A stretch of 64,000 nucleotides of DNA, taken from an uncultured Chitinophaga sp. Its GTDB lineage: Bacteria; Bacteroidota; Bacteroidia; Cytophagales; Cyclobacteriaceae. Below, in pieces: positions 26,876 through 35,554 of this stretch (positions within the stretch are counted from its first letter, which is position 1; every line of letters starts with the position of its first letter). The stretch covers positions 1 to 64,000 of the forward strand of contig CABHOK010000001.1 in assembly GCA_902168205.1 (NCBI GenBank). Reading direction: 5' to 3'. The notes below the pieces were generated by a model that searched no databases, had not been told where the DNA came from, and was given only the letters and a program-made list of their open reading frames with translations. Both the position numbers and the translations under genes were made by a program.

Positions 26876-27976
26876 TTAAGGTTTAACATTACTTTTTTCA
26901 CAGCCATTGGATTCAATTACGATGGTGGCTCCCTCCATGGCATAGCGGGCGCCCAGTGCGTTACAGATTACTTCGAGCTGGTCGTACAAACCTTCTTCAT
27001 CCATAATATCCGTAGTAAGCGTGCAGTTGGCCAGCATCGCTTCGCTATATTTTATTTCAACACCATAGCTCTCGCTCAGCGCGCTTAACAGGTTTATCAC
27101 TTTTACATTGGTATAATAATTTTTGGATGATGGCGGTTTGATGATGCTTGGATGCTCTACAATTTTCTTCACCACACTCTGCTGCATCCGGTCATACACG
27201 GCCTGCAAATTGGGTGTAAGTGTAACCTCCTGTATTTTTTCTGCACTTGCATCGGGCTTTGCAAATACAGATACTTTACCGGTTGTTACAGCAACTATAA
27301 TTTCCTTAGACTGTTGATGTGCCTTGATACGAAAACTTGTACCGAGTACTTTGGTTGTAACTTCATTGGTATATACCAGGAAGGGATGTGCTGCATCTTT
27401 CTTGATTTCAAAAAACGCTTCACCGGTAAGGCATATCTCGCGTTTATCACCGAACTTTTCAGGATACTGTATTTCGCTGCCGGGTTCGAGCGATATTATA
27501 CTGCCGTCCTCTAAAGTAATTTTCTCAACGTGTGTCTGCCCGTTAAATATCTTTACCCAACTGGTATCGGGCTGCTTTTCAAAAGCCGTTTCAGTTTGAG
27601 GCTGCGAACGTTGTGTATATAGCAGTATACCTGCCGTTGCCAATAACAGCAAGGAAGCTGCAGCGTAGCCGATAAATCTCCAGGCATTTTTGAATTTTGT
27701 TGGCGATTGATCGTTACGGTCGATCCACATTTTTTCAGACTCGGGTGTACGAGCGTCCAGTATCTTTTTAAAGATCACCTCAGACTTTGCCTGTGCTACA
27801 AGATCGGGCGTCTGGTTGTGCAGCAATTCAGCACGAAGCTCTTCCGAGATCATGTCTTTAATATCATCTTCATACTGCCCTGACCGGATCATCGCCATTA
27901 ACGTGGCGCGCTCTTCATCAGAAGCTGTATTATTCAGGTATCGTTGTATCAGGTCGTCCAGGTTGTTCATGTTCAT
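26876..27976 (-). CDS. FecR-family anti-sigma factor
   Basis: A 366-residue inner-membrane regulator: N-terminal cytoplasmic part that binds the sigma factor (residues 1-85), one transmembrane helix (AWRFIGYAAASLLLLATAGILLYT, about 91-113), a periplasmic FecR domain (LEDGSIISLEPGSEIQYPEKFG, LTGEAFFEIKKDAAHPFLVYT) and a DUF4974 C-terminal domain (LLSALSESYGVEIKYSEAML). It relays occupancy of the SusC STN domain to the sigma factor encoded upstream. The order sigma-FecR-SusC-SusD is standard in Bacteroidota. Confidence 0.96.
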   Translation of the reverse strand: MNMNNLDDLIQRYLNNTASDEERATLMAMIRSGQYEDDIKDMISEELRAELLHNQTPDLVAQAKSEVIFKKILDARTPESEKMWIDRNDQSPTKFKNAWRFIGYAAASLLLLATAGILLYTQRSQPQTETAFEKQPDTSWVKIFNGQTHVEKITLEDGSIISLEPGSEIQYPEKFGDKREICLTGEAFFEIKKDAAHPFLVYTNEVTTKVLGTSFRIKAHQQSKEIIVAVTTGKVSVFAKPDASAEKIQEVTLTPNLQAVYDRMQQSVVKKIVEHPSIIKPPSSKNYYTNVKVINLLSALSESYGVEIKYSEAMLANCTLTTDIMDEEGLYDQLEVICNALGARYAMEGATIVIESNGCEKSNVKP

Positions 27977-28254
27977 TTTAAAATAGTGGCATCTATAGTT
28001 GTAGTCATATTTCTGCCTTCTATAGGTAAAGAGTACCTGAGGAAGGTGGAAGGTGTAGTCAATGTTAAAAAAATGTGAAATATTTTTTTTTCGAGATTAT
28101 CAGAAACTAATTGGCAACAGAAAACTGAACGGCAACAACATGCCACAACACCGTAATGGTGTTTAAAATTTTATTCAGCTTGGTATATAGAAGTATAACA
28201 GCAGGAAGAAATCCGGCACGGCTTATACTTCATTGAAAAAAAGAAAATCGTGTC

Positions 28255-28875
28255 CTATAGCATCATCATCATTTTAAACATGATGAAATGCAATACATAG
28301 GTGCCTACATGCGGCTGCAGGTAATGACGAATAAATTGCAGCGCCTTGGCCATGTGCGTTTTTACCGTGAATCGGGATATATTCAGTTGTTGCGCAATTA
28401 CTTCATGACTCAGTCCTTCAACTTTCGCCATTTGAAATATCTGCTTCTGCTGCGTGGGCAATAATTTTACGGCCTGCTGCACGAGCTGCTCGTACTGTTT
28501 CTCCAGTAGAAAATCATCGAGACTATCATCTACCAGGGTGCGCTCCAACGTAAATTTACTTTTCGCGTGCTCTTCATACGCCAGCTTGCGAAGTGTTTTA
28601 TAGGTTAGATTTCGCGCCATGGTAATCAGGTAATACTCCAGGTGAAGTACTTCTGTAAACTCGGATCGTTTATTCCACAGCGTAGAGAATATTTCCTGAA
28701 CAATATCTTCCGCCAACGCAGATGACCGGGTATACCGCTTTGTTACTTTATAGATGCTATGCCAGTAGCGATCATACAGCTGTTTAAAAGCTGTTTCGCT
28801 TCCGAGGGCTAGCTGCTGTAGCACATCGTTTTCTTGATATGGTGGAAGATGAGCAAGCACAGTTCTTGGATTCAT
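28255..28875 (-). CDS. ECF sigma-70 factor of the SusC/FecR unit
   Basis: A 206-residue ECF sigma factor. Region 2 has LYDRYWHSIYKVTKRYTRSSALAEDIVQEIFSTLW and region 4 has LPTQQKQIFQMAKVEGLSHEVIAQQLNISRFTVKTHMAKAL. The tail FIMFKMMMML is unusual in its methionine content and hydrophobicity. It heads the unit with FecR (279 bp downstream) and SusCD and should direct transcription of that operon when the transporter is engaged. The 279-bp gap to FecR is longer than usual and may hold its target promoter. Confidence 0.93.
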   Translation of the reverse strand: MNPRTVLAHLPPYQENDVLQQLALGSETAFKQLYDRYWHSIYKVTKRYTRSSALAEDIVQEIFSTLWNKRSEFTEVLHLEYYLITMARNLTYKTLRKLAYEEHAKSKFTLERTLVDDSLDDFLLEKQYEQLVQQAVKLLPTQQKQIFQMAKVEGLSHEVIAQQLNISRFTVKTHMAKALQFIRHYLQPHVGTYVLHFIMFKMMMML

Positions 28876-29220
28876 GCAATTACCCCTTGCTATATACCGG
28901 CTATATATACCGATCTATAACGTCAGCTGCAATTACCTTATAAAACAAAATAGAAACCCGAAAGAAAAGTTGTTGAATAAACCGAGACTCCAACCTCACT
29001 ATTCCTAAACTATATGCAGCCATAAGCAAAACAACTTTTACTGTACGCTACATATAAAATAACTGTCTGTGTATGCAATAACTTTCAGTTACCTTTCATC
29101 GATCGGCATGGCGGCTGCCACGCTTTACCCTGCACAGGAATAGAATGAAAAGAATATATAGGCTGTTCTGAGAATTCAGGATTCACATACTGACTGAGTA
29201 TATACTTTATTTTTTTAAAG

Positions 29221-29247
29221 AGTAGGGCAGGCTGGACCTACCCTACT
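29221..29247. other. Hairpin, 11-bp stem with one mismatch
   Basis: agtagggcagg (29221-29231) pairs with cctaccctact (29237-29247) round the loop ctgga, with one mismatch. A T-run lies before it on the plus strand and no T-run after it on either strand, so it is not a normal terminator. Function unknown. Confidence 0.45.
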
Positions 29248-29642
29248 AACTCAACCAAACCAAATGTACTCTTAAACCTATAACGAGTACACTGAGTATC
29301 TTTTTACGACGTACCAGGGCGTGACACTGGCAAGTCATTGTGAATATCTGAACCATCTATACTCCTTCCGCATCTATCTCGATGAAGTACCGCAGAACTT
29401 CATTCGTCAGATTAAAAGAGAGTATAAAGTACTTAAGGAGAATCTGAGGCTACCGAAGAGCCGTTGCCTGCTTTGTTGCCCGTACAGGCAGCTTGGCAGT
29501 GGTGGTGAACATTTTTCATTTTGGTTTTGGTTTGGATATAAAAACTTTCTTTTGCGTGAAAACGCGTCCGGCAAAATATTCCAGAAGCGAAATCATAACT
29601 CCAAAGTAGAATATGAAAGAAATAAAAGCAAGAAAATTTTTA

Positions 29643-29662
29643 AAATGTGTGCGCACACATTT
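29643..29662. promoter_or_regulatory. Perfect 20-bp palindrome, candidate LacI-type operator
   Basis: AAATGTGTGCGCACACATTT is a perfect palindrome with a central GCGC. LacI-family operators are palindromes with a central CG or GCGC, and the regulator's gene starts 80 bp downstream. It is therefore a candidate autoregulatory operator. Further AT-rich half-site-like stretches (gaaaacat, gtaacgttttcgcac) follow it. Confidence 0.55.
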
Positions 29663-29741
29663 AATTTGTGTTCGAAAACATTTGTAAACCGCCTTTTTGG
29701 TAACGTTTTCGCACAAAAAGGCAATTCTGAAATTTTAGAGT

Positions 29742-30806
29742 ATGGTTGATAAGAACATTCGCATTAAAGACATCGCCAAACTGGCCGGTGTATCTGTAGG
29801 TACGGTAGACCGCGTATTACACAACCGCGGAAGAGTATCACCGGAAGCCTTGAAGAAGGTTACCGAAGTAATGGAGCAGATTGACTACAAACCAAACCTG
29901 ATAGCCCGCACACTGGGCTCCAATAAAAATTACAGAATAGCCGCGTTACTCCCCGATCCGAAACAAGATCCATATTGGGCGCAATCAAATCTGGGTATAA
30001 CACAGGCACAAACCGAGTGGGCTCAATATGGTATACAAGTAGAATTGTTTTTATTCGACCTGCTTGATAAAAACTCATTTCAGAAAATGGCGCACGAAGT
30101 ATACCTCGCTAAACCGGATGGTATATTAATCGCCCCTATATTCTATCACGAAGCTTTACCAATCTTCGAACTGTTCCGCGAAACGGATATACCGTACGTT
30201 CTCTTCAACACCAATATACCGGAGGCATCTCCACTGAGTTTTATAGGACAAAACCTGTATCAAAGCGGAAGAGTAGGTGCTGAGTTGCTATACTTTGGCC
30301 AGCATCAACCCGGCACATTAGCCGTGCTGCACATTGACGAAGACATTCACGACTCGGTTCACTTGTTGGAAAAAGAAAAAGGTTTCCGCGAATACTTTAA
30401 AGATAAAGGCAAGATCAACTTTTCGATCATCGACTTTATTCTCAATCCAAAAGATCCTTCTTTCCAAAAACAACTCGAAGAATTACTGGAAGATCCTGCG
30501 TTGCGCGGCATCTTCGTGAGTACATCCAAAGGAACTTCCGTAACAGCATCCTTGCTGGAGAAGCATGGCAAAAAAGATATTCGCCTGGTAGGGTACGATA
30601 TACTGGACGAAAATTTACGATACCTGAAGAGCGGCATCATCGATTTTCTGATCAATCAGAATCCCAAGCGACAAGCATCTTTAGGTATCAGTCACCTGGT
30701 AAACCACCTGATGTTCAAGAAAGGAACTCCAGGCACGGATCTTTTCCCGCTGGAAGTGATTACGCAGCAAAACGTTGATTCATACCTGGGCTCCGGTATT
30801 CATTAA
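29742..30806 (+). CDS. LacI-family transcriptional regulator
   Basis: A 354-residue LacI/GalR regulator. The helix-turn-helix and hinge are in RIKDIAKLAGVSVGTVDRVLHNRGRVS (residues 7-33), and a periplasmic-binding-protein-like sensor domain follows (AALLPDPKQDPYWAQSNLGI, GRVGAELLYFG, IRLVGYDILDENL). The hinge helix IARTLGSNK has the usual form. It probably binds a sugar, but no sugar gene is next to it, so its regulon is elsewhere. It likely regulates itself through the palindrome at 29643. Confidence 0.93.
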   Translation: MVDKNIRIKDIAKLAGVSVGTVDRVLHNRGRVSPEALKKVTEVMEQIDYKPNLIARTLGSNKNYRIAALLPDPKQDPYWAQSNLGITQAQTEWAQYGIQVELFLFDLLDKNSFQKMAHEVYLAKPDGILIAPIFYHEALPIFELFRETDIPYVLFNTNIPEASPLSFIGQNLYQSGRVGAELLYFGQHQPGTLAVLHIDEDIHDSVHLLEKEKGFREYFKDKGKINFSIIDFILNPKDPSFQKQLEELLEDPALRGIFVSTSKGTSVTASLLEKHGKKDIRLVGYDILDENLRYLKSGIIDFLINQNPKRQASLGISHLVNHLMFKKGTPGTDLFPLEVITQQNVDSYLGSGIH

Positions 30807-30875
30807 AAAACATACAAGCGTACTTCATCAAAATTCCTTATCCCGAAACGTAGTAGCTAGTCGGGCCGATTATTC

Positions 30876-30883
30876 TATTTTTG
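30876..30883 (+). promoter_or_regulatory. Bacteroidota -7 element upstream of tgt
   Basis: TATTTTTG fits the TAnnTTTG -7 consensus of Bacteroidota. Its distance to the ATG at 30899 leaves a very short leader. No clear -33 TTTG is seen. Confidence 0.4.
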
Positions 30884-30898
30884 CAGCGCAATTGCGCT

Positions 30899-32029
30899 AT
30901 GAAATTTGAATTAACAGCAAACGATCCGAAGTCATCTGCACGGGCGGGCGTTTTACAAACCGATCACGGTGAAATACAAACACCGATCTTCATGCCTGTG
31001 GGCACAGCAGGATCGGTAAAAGCCGTTCATCAACGCGAACTGGAGAATGATGTACAGGCCCAGATCATTCTGGGTAACACATATCATTTATACCTTCGTC
31101 CGGGACTGGGCGTGCTCGAGCAAGCGGGTGGCCTTCATAAATTCAACGGATGGAATCATCCTATCCTCACCGACAGCGGTGGCTACCAGGTATATTCGCT
31201 CGCAGCCAACCGTAAGATTGTTGAAGAAGGCGTTACCTTCAAATCACATATTGACGGATCACGTCATCACTTCACACCTGAAAATGTAATGGATATACAA
31301 CGCTCCATCGGTGCCGATATCATTATGGCATTTGATGAGTGTACACCGTATCCATGCGAGTATGGTTATGCAAAAAAATCCATGGAGCTCACGCATCAAT
31401 GGTTAACGCGATGTGTGAACCGTATTCAAACTACAGAACCTAAATACGGATACGAGCAAGTGCTCTTCCCCATTGTACAGGGCAGTGTATATAAAGATCT
31501 GCGCGAGCAATCGGCTGAATATATAGCTTCACAGAATCAACCTGGCAATGCCATCGGTGGGTTGTCAGTAGGTGAACCTCATGAAGATATGTATGCCATG
31601 ACAAGTTTAGTATGCGGCATTCTTCCGAAGTACAAACCACGCTACCTGATGGGCGTTGGCACACCTGAAAACATTCTGGAATGTATAGCCCTGGGTATAG
31701 ATATGTTCGACTGTGTAATGCCAACACGCAATGCGCGCAATGGCATGCTTTTTACAACGCAGGGAATTATAAATATCCGGAATGAAAAGTGGAAGGATGA
31801 TCTTTCACCGATTGACGCTACACTGGGTGGCTACGTGAGTACGTTTCATTCAAAAGCTTATTTACGTCACCTCATCATCAACAAAGAAATTTTAGGCGCG
31901 CAAATTGCTTCGATCCATAACCTTACATTTTACCTTTGGCTGGTGAAGGAAGCGCGCAAGCAGATAGTGGCAGGGACGTTTGCCGAATGGAAAAATAAGA
32001 TGGTTAAAACGGTTTCGCAACGATTATAA
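30899..32029 (+). CDS. tgt: tRNA-guanine(34) transglycosylase (Tgt)
   Basis: A 376-residue enzyme that exchanges guanine 34 for preQ1 in tRNAs with GUN anticodons, in queuosine synthesis. Motifs are GTAGSVKAV, ILTDSGGYQVYSL (catalytic Asp region near residue 90), FDECTPYP, GGLSVGEP, YLMGVGTPENIL and DMFDCVMPTRNARNG. The usual zinc site uses C-x-C-x2-C plus a His. Here the corresponding stretch SPIDATLGGYVSTFHSKAYLRHL has none of the three cysteines, while the histidine of SIHNL is present. It starts at ATG 30899, after a TTG at 30881 in frame. LptF/G follows 64 bp downstream. Confidence 0.95.
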   Translation: MKFELTANDPKSSARAGVLQTDHGEIQTPIFMPVGTAGSVKAVHQRELENDVQAQIILGNTYHLYLRPGLGVLEQAGGLHKFNGWNHPILTDSGGYQVYSLAANRKIVEEGVTFKSHIDGSRHHFTPENVMDIQRSIGADIIMAFDECTPYPCEYGYAKKSMELTHQWLTRCVNRIQTTEPKYGYEQVLFPIVQGSVYKDLREQSAEYIASQNQPGNAIGGLSVGEPHEDMYAMTSLVCGILPKYKPRYLMGVGTPENILECIALGIDMFDCVMPTRNARNGMLFTTQGIINIRNEKWKDDLSPIDATLGGYVSTFHSKAYLRHLIINKEILGAQIASIHNLTFYLWLVKEARKQIVAGTFAEWKNKMVKTVSQRL

Positions 32030-32093
32030 AGACCACCGCAGTATGCAGTATAAAAATAGTACTTCATTCCGCTGTATGCTATAGACTATAGAT

Positions 32094-33230
32094 ATGAAAC
32101 TACTGGATAAATATATTCTCAAACAGTTCCTCAGCACATTCTTCTTCGTGGTGGTAATTCTGCTGGCAGTTATATCCGTTATTGATATGACCGACAAGAT
32201 GGACAAGTTTGCGAAAGCACAGTTAACTTCCGGGCAGATCTTTGGTTACTACCTCGACTTCATTCCGTGGATCGGTAGTCTTGTAACACCCATTACCATC
32301 TTTATCGCTACGGTATATGTATGCTCGCGCATGGCTGGTCGCACCGAAGTAATCGCTATATTAAGTGCAGGCATCAGTTTCAGAAGAATGATGCTGCCCT
32401 ATTTTATCGGATCGTTCTTTATTGCAATACTCAGTTTCATACTCAACGGCTGGGTAATACCCAACTCCAACAAATCAAAACTTGCGTTTGAAGTACAGTA
32501 CCTCAAGAATAAATATTACTACGACAAACAGAATATACATATACAGGTAGCTCCCGATGTATACCTCTACATGAAAAGCTACAACAATACCAACAACACC
32601 GGCTACCAGTTTACACTCGAGCGATTCCAGGATAACAAGATGATCGAGAAACTTACGGCAAGTCGTGTTGAATGGGACACGGCCAAACAAAAGTGGACGC
32701 TGCGCGACTGGCGCATCCATAATGTGCAGAGTATATTTGAAACAACATCCAGCCCTGAAGCAAAACCCGGCTTTGAAACTTCCAAACGTGTTGTTACCAC
32801 GGACTCCATCAAAAGCGGCACTACATTGGATACAGCGCTTGTTATACACCCGAAAGAATTTGAAAGCGACTATCGCAAATACGATGGTATGACACTGAAC
32901 GAACTGAACAAGTATATAAAGACACTTCGTTCGCGTGGCTCCACCGGCATTGAAGTATACGAGGTTGAGAAATATACCCGCTATACTGCGCCCTTCACCA
33001 TTTTTATACTGGTGTTTATGGCGGTGATTGTATCGTCACGTAAAAGTCGTGGAGGAACAGGTTTGCAGATCGCACTCGGATTCTTGCTATCTTTCATCTT
33101 CATTTTGTTCTTTACACTCTTCCGTACCTTCGCAGAAAACGGATCCATGCCTCCTCAGATTTCGGTGTGGATACCCAACATCATCTTTGGTATCATATCA
33201 CTCATCATGTATAAATACGTTCCCCGCTAA
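32094..33230 (+). CDS. LptF/LptG-family permease (LPS export)
   Basis: A 378-residue inner-membrane protein of the YjgP/YjgQ family. LptF and LptG form the channel of the ABC transporter that extracts lipopolysaccharide from the inner membrane. It has two N-terminal helices (KQFLSTFFFVVVILLAVISV; SLVTPITIFIATVYVCSRMAGRTEVIAIL), a large periplasmic beta-jellyroll (about 120-270), and three C-terminal helices. TEVIAILSAGIS is a family signature. Directly followed at 33231 by an EamA transporter gene without a gap. Confidence 0.93.
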   Translation: MKLLDKYILKQFLSTFFFVVVILLAVISVIDMTDKMDKFAKAQLTSGQIFGYYLDFIPWIGSLVTPITIFIATVYVCSRMAGRTEVIAILSAGISFRRMMLPYFIGSFFIAILSFILNGWVIPNSNKSKLAFEVQYLKNKYYYDKQNIHIQVAPDVYLYMKSYNNTNNTGYQFTLERFQDNKMIEKLTASRVEWDTAKQKWTLRDWRIHNVQSIFETTSSPEAKPGFETSKRVVTTDSIKSGTTLDTALVIHPKEFESDYRKYDGMTLNELNKYIKTLRSRGSTGIEVYEVEKYTRYTAPFTIFILVFMAVIVSSRKSRGGTGLQIALGFLLSFIFILFFTLFRTFAENGSMPPQISVWIPNIIFGIISLIMYKYVPR

Positions 33231-34133
33231 ATGGCATCGCGTAACGATTATCTGAAACTGCATTTTATAGTTTTTCTTTGGGGTTTCTCTGCAATAATAG
33301 GTAAGCTGGTAACTATACCGGCTGTTGAAATGGTTTTTTACCGCGCCATCATGGCTGTAATCGGTATGGGTATAGTGATCGTTGCTACAAAAGGAACGTT
33401 CGCAGTTACAGGCACTCAGTTGATGAGACTTCTGCTCATTGGTGCTATTGTAGCCATTCACTGGATGGCGTTCTTCGGTGCAGCACGTGTGTCTAACGTA
33501 TCCGTAAGTTTAGTAGGCTTTGCAACGAATTCCCTATGGGCCGCTTTACTCGAACCGTGGTTTAACCGCACACGCATTAAGAAATTCGAATTGCTGCTGG
33601 GCCTTGTTGTTATCATCGGACTATATATCATCTTCTCGTTCGACTTCCAGTATAAACTCGGATTAGCGCTGGGTATACTCGCAGGATTTACCTCTGCATT
33701 GTTCTCCGTGTTCAATGCAAAATTTGTGCGCAGCATTCCGGCTTTTACCATTACATTTTATGAAATGATCGGAGTGTTCCTCTCCATCGGATTATTTCTC
33801 CCGGTATATAAGTATACATGGGCAACTGATAATACGTTGCATCTGGTACCATCGTGGATGGACCTGCTATATATAGGCTTGCTGGCGGGTGTATGTTCGG
33901 TATACGCATACTCCGTTGCCGTGGAGTTAATGAAGAAGATCAGCGTATTTCTGTTGCAGCTCACACTCAACCTGGAACCTCTCTATGGCATTATCATGGC
34001 GGTGATCGTATTCGGCAACCAGGAAAAAATGGGCGTAAATTTTTACCTCGGTACACTCATCATTCTGGGCGCTGTAGCGACTTACCCCATGCTGAAGCGC
34101 AAGTACGATCACCTCTACGCGGCCAAAGAATAA
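33231..34133 (+). CDS. EamA-family (DMT) transporter
   Basis: A 300-residue inner-membrane protein with ten predicted helices in two five-helix EamA repeats (HFIVFLWGFSAIIGKLV near the N-terminus; LGLALGILAGFTSALFSVFNAKF at the second repeat). Drug/metabolite transporters of this type export amino acids, nucleotides or other metabolites. The substrate is unknown. The start is immediately after the permease stop codon, so translation is coupled. Confidence 0.9.
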   Translation: MASRNDYLKLHFIVFLWGFSAIIGKLVTIPAVEMVFYRAIMAVIGMGIVIVATKGTFAVTGTQLMRLLLIGAIVAIHWMAFFGAARVSNVSVSLVGFATNSLWAALLEPWFNRTRIKKFELLLGLVVIIGLYIIFSFDFQYKLGLALGILAGFTSALFSVFNAKFVRSIPAFTITFYEMIGVFLSIGLFLPVYKYTWATDNTLHLVPSWMDLLYIGLLAGVCSVYAYSVAVELMKKISVFLLQLTLNLEPLYGIIMAVIVFGNQEKMGVNFYLGTLIILGAVATYPMLKRKYDHLYAAKE

Positions 34134-34186
34134 TCACTTTTATTTCCATTATTCTTTCGTGATCTTCGCGCCCAAAGTTTACCTCT

Positions 34187-35398
34187 ATGAAACAACTGCA
34201 GTCGGGTGTCTGGACGATCGTGTTTATTTTTTTTTGTGAGTTGACAGGATTTGCACAGGCGCAACAACCCGTCATCTCTCCGTCTCCCTATTTTACGTAT
34301 GGAAAAGGGCTCGGCATTATTTCTCCGGACAGTCTTTTTATGTTGAACATTCGCTTCCGAATGCAAAACCGGCTGGCTTTTGTTTCGGAAAGTGAAAGTA
34401 ATCTTGATATAAAAAGTGTTGAAGCAAGAACCCGCAGACTACGCCTACGCTTCGATGGCTTTATCTATACCACCCGGCTTACGTATCTCATTCAACTTGC
34501 TTTTTCACGAGCGGATATGGATTACGATGATACCGGTTTCCCCAATGTAATTCGTGATGCTATGATTCAATATAGTGTTAACGAACATTTTTCGATCGGG
34601 CTCGGCCAGACTAAACTCCCCGGCAACCGTCAGCGTGTTAATTCTTCCGGTGACTTACAACTTCCGGATCGCTCGATTGTAAATTCAACCTTCAACATCG
34701 ATCGCGACTTTGGAGTACAGTTCTACTACAACAATGCGCTGCAGGGATTGAACTATGTTTTGCGTGCCGCTATATCTTCCGGTGATGGTCGTAATATAAC
34801 TTCATCCGATCGCGGGCTTGCCTATACAGGGCGCCTTGAATTGTTACCCTTCGGTAAATTCACCAATGGTGGCGACTACTTTGAAGGTGACCTGGCGCGC
34901 GAGCCCAAGCCGAAGGTATCGTTTGGTATTACCTACTCAAACAACCAGAATGCTATACGCACGGGTGGACAGTTGGGAAAATTTTTGTACGCATCGCGCG
35001 ATATACAAACCAACATGGCTGATTTTCTATTGAAGTATAACGGCTGGTCATTTGCAGCTGAGTACCTGAGACGTACGGCTGCCAATCCCATCACCACCAA
35101 CGAAGATGGCGACCAACGCTTTGTATATGTAGGGCACGGACAAAATTTCCAAGGAAGCTATCTCTTCAAAAACAATTTTGAAGTAGTAGGACGTTACTCA
35201 CAAGTAAGGCCTGACAATGATATTCAAACGCTCGAAGAGAAAATACAACAGTATACCGTGGGCGTTACAAAATATATACGTGGCCATCGCCTCAAACTGC
35301 AAAGCGATCTCACATACGAAGAAAACACCTGGCTGGCGGGCAGTGCGGCTAATCATAACAACTGGCAGCTTCGCTTCCAGATCGAAGCCGGTATTTAA
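34187..35398 (+). CDS. OprP/OprO-like phosphate-selective porin
   Basis: A 403-residue outer-membrane porin with a signal peptide (residues 1-26) and the body of the OprP/OprO family (PF07396): RTRRLRLRFDGFIY, SIGLGQTKLPGNRQRVNSSGDLQ, FNIDRDFGVQFYY, GLAYTGRLELLPFG and strand-rich C-terminus ending WQLRFQIEAGI. Such porins admit phosphate or pyrophosphate. No phosphate-transport gene is near, so its specificity is open. A terminator with a duplicated arm follows. Confidence 0.88.
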   Translation: MKQLQSGVWTIVFIFFCELTGFAQAQQPVISPSPYFTYGKGLGIISPDSLFMLNIRFRMQNRLAFVSESESNLDIKSVEARTRRLRLRFDGFIYTTRLTYLIQLAFSRADMDYDDTGFPNVIRDAMIQYSVNEHFSIGLGQTKLPGNRQRVNSSGDLQLPDRSIVNSTFNIDRDFGVQFYYNNALQGLNYVLRAAISSGDGRNITSSDRGLAYTGRLELLPFGKFTNGGDYFEGDLAREPKPKVSFGITYSNNQNAIRTGGQLGKFLYASRDIQTNMADFLLKYNGWSFAAEYLRRTAANPITTNEDGDQRFVYVGHGQNFQGSYLFKNNFEVVGRYSQVRPDNDIQTLEEKIQQYTVGVTKYIRGHRLKLQSDLTYEENTWLAGSAANHNNWQLRFQIEAGI

Positions 35399-35413
35399 TA
35401 CGCACAAGTCATT

Positions 35414-35451
35414 AATATATAGAGATGTCCTGAATATATAGAGATGTCCTG
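35414..35451 (+). repeat. 19-bp tandem duplication
   Basis: aatatatagagatgtcctg occurs twice in a row (35414-35432 and 35433-35451), just after the porin gene. The second copy supplies the left arm of the terminator that follows, so the first copy could offer an alternative arm. Confidence 0.75.
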
Positions 35452-35470
35452 AACGGCATCTCTATTTTTT
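35439..35470 (+). terminator. Rho-independent terminator of the porin gene
   Basis: TAGAGATG (35439-35446) pairs perfectly with CATCTCTA (35457-35464), followed by six T. Confidence 0.85.
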
Positions 35471-35480
35471 CGAAACCATC

Positions 35481-35496
35481 TACGAAATAATTCGTA
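35481..35496. promoter_or_regulatory. BlaI-type operator, distal
   Basis: TACGAAATAATTCGTA is a perfect dyad TACGAA-N4-TTCGTA. The same dyad lies 56 bp downstream, just before blaI. The paired layout matches the autoregulation of BlaI/MecI systems. Confidence 0.7.
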
Positions 35497-35536
35497 AAAG
35501 ACTTGCAGGAGTGATTGATCATCCTTAAACTTGTTC

Positions 35537-35552
35537 TACGAAAAAGTTCGTA
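35537..35552. promoter_or_regulatory. BlaI-type operator, proximal
   Basis: TACGAAAAAGTTCGTA, a dyad with the same TACGAA/TTCGTA arms, ending 2 bp before the repressor's ATG at 35555. Binding here would block the start of transcription or translation. Its centre is 56 bp from the distal operator centre. Confidence 0.7.
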
Positions 35553-35554
35553 CT

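Larger units (their letters stand above)
28876..29741. other. 866-bp region with a possible decayed reading frame
   Basis: Between the sigma factor and the LacI gene. One frame runs from a stop at 29273 to the LacI start; its first part (29321-29460, read as TLASHCEYLNHLYSFRIYLD and onward to KENLRLPKSR) has a coding look. The second part becomes low-complexity and AT-rich, as intergenic DNA does. I cannot assign it; it may be a remnant of a mobile-element or host gene. The region also has a hairpin at 29221-29247 and a palindrome at 29643-29662. Confidence 0.35.

Noticed and set aside
26699-27088. A 129-residue plus-strand frame between susC and fecR
   Set aside because: It mostly mirrors the fecR 3' end and the short gap; composition and lack of motifs mark it as a shadow frame.
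29221-29247. Reading the 29221 hairpin as a rho-independent terminator
   Set aside because: The T-run is on the wrong side for the plus strand, and the minus strand has A's after the stem, so neither direction fits.
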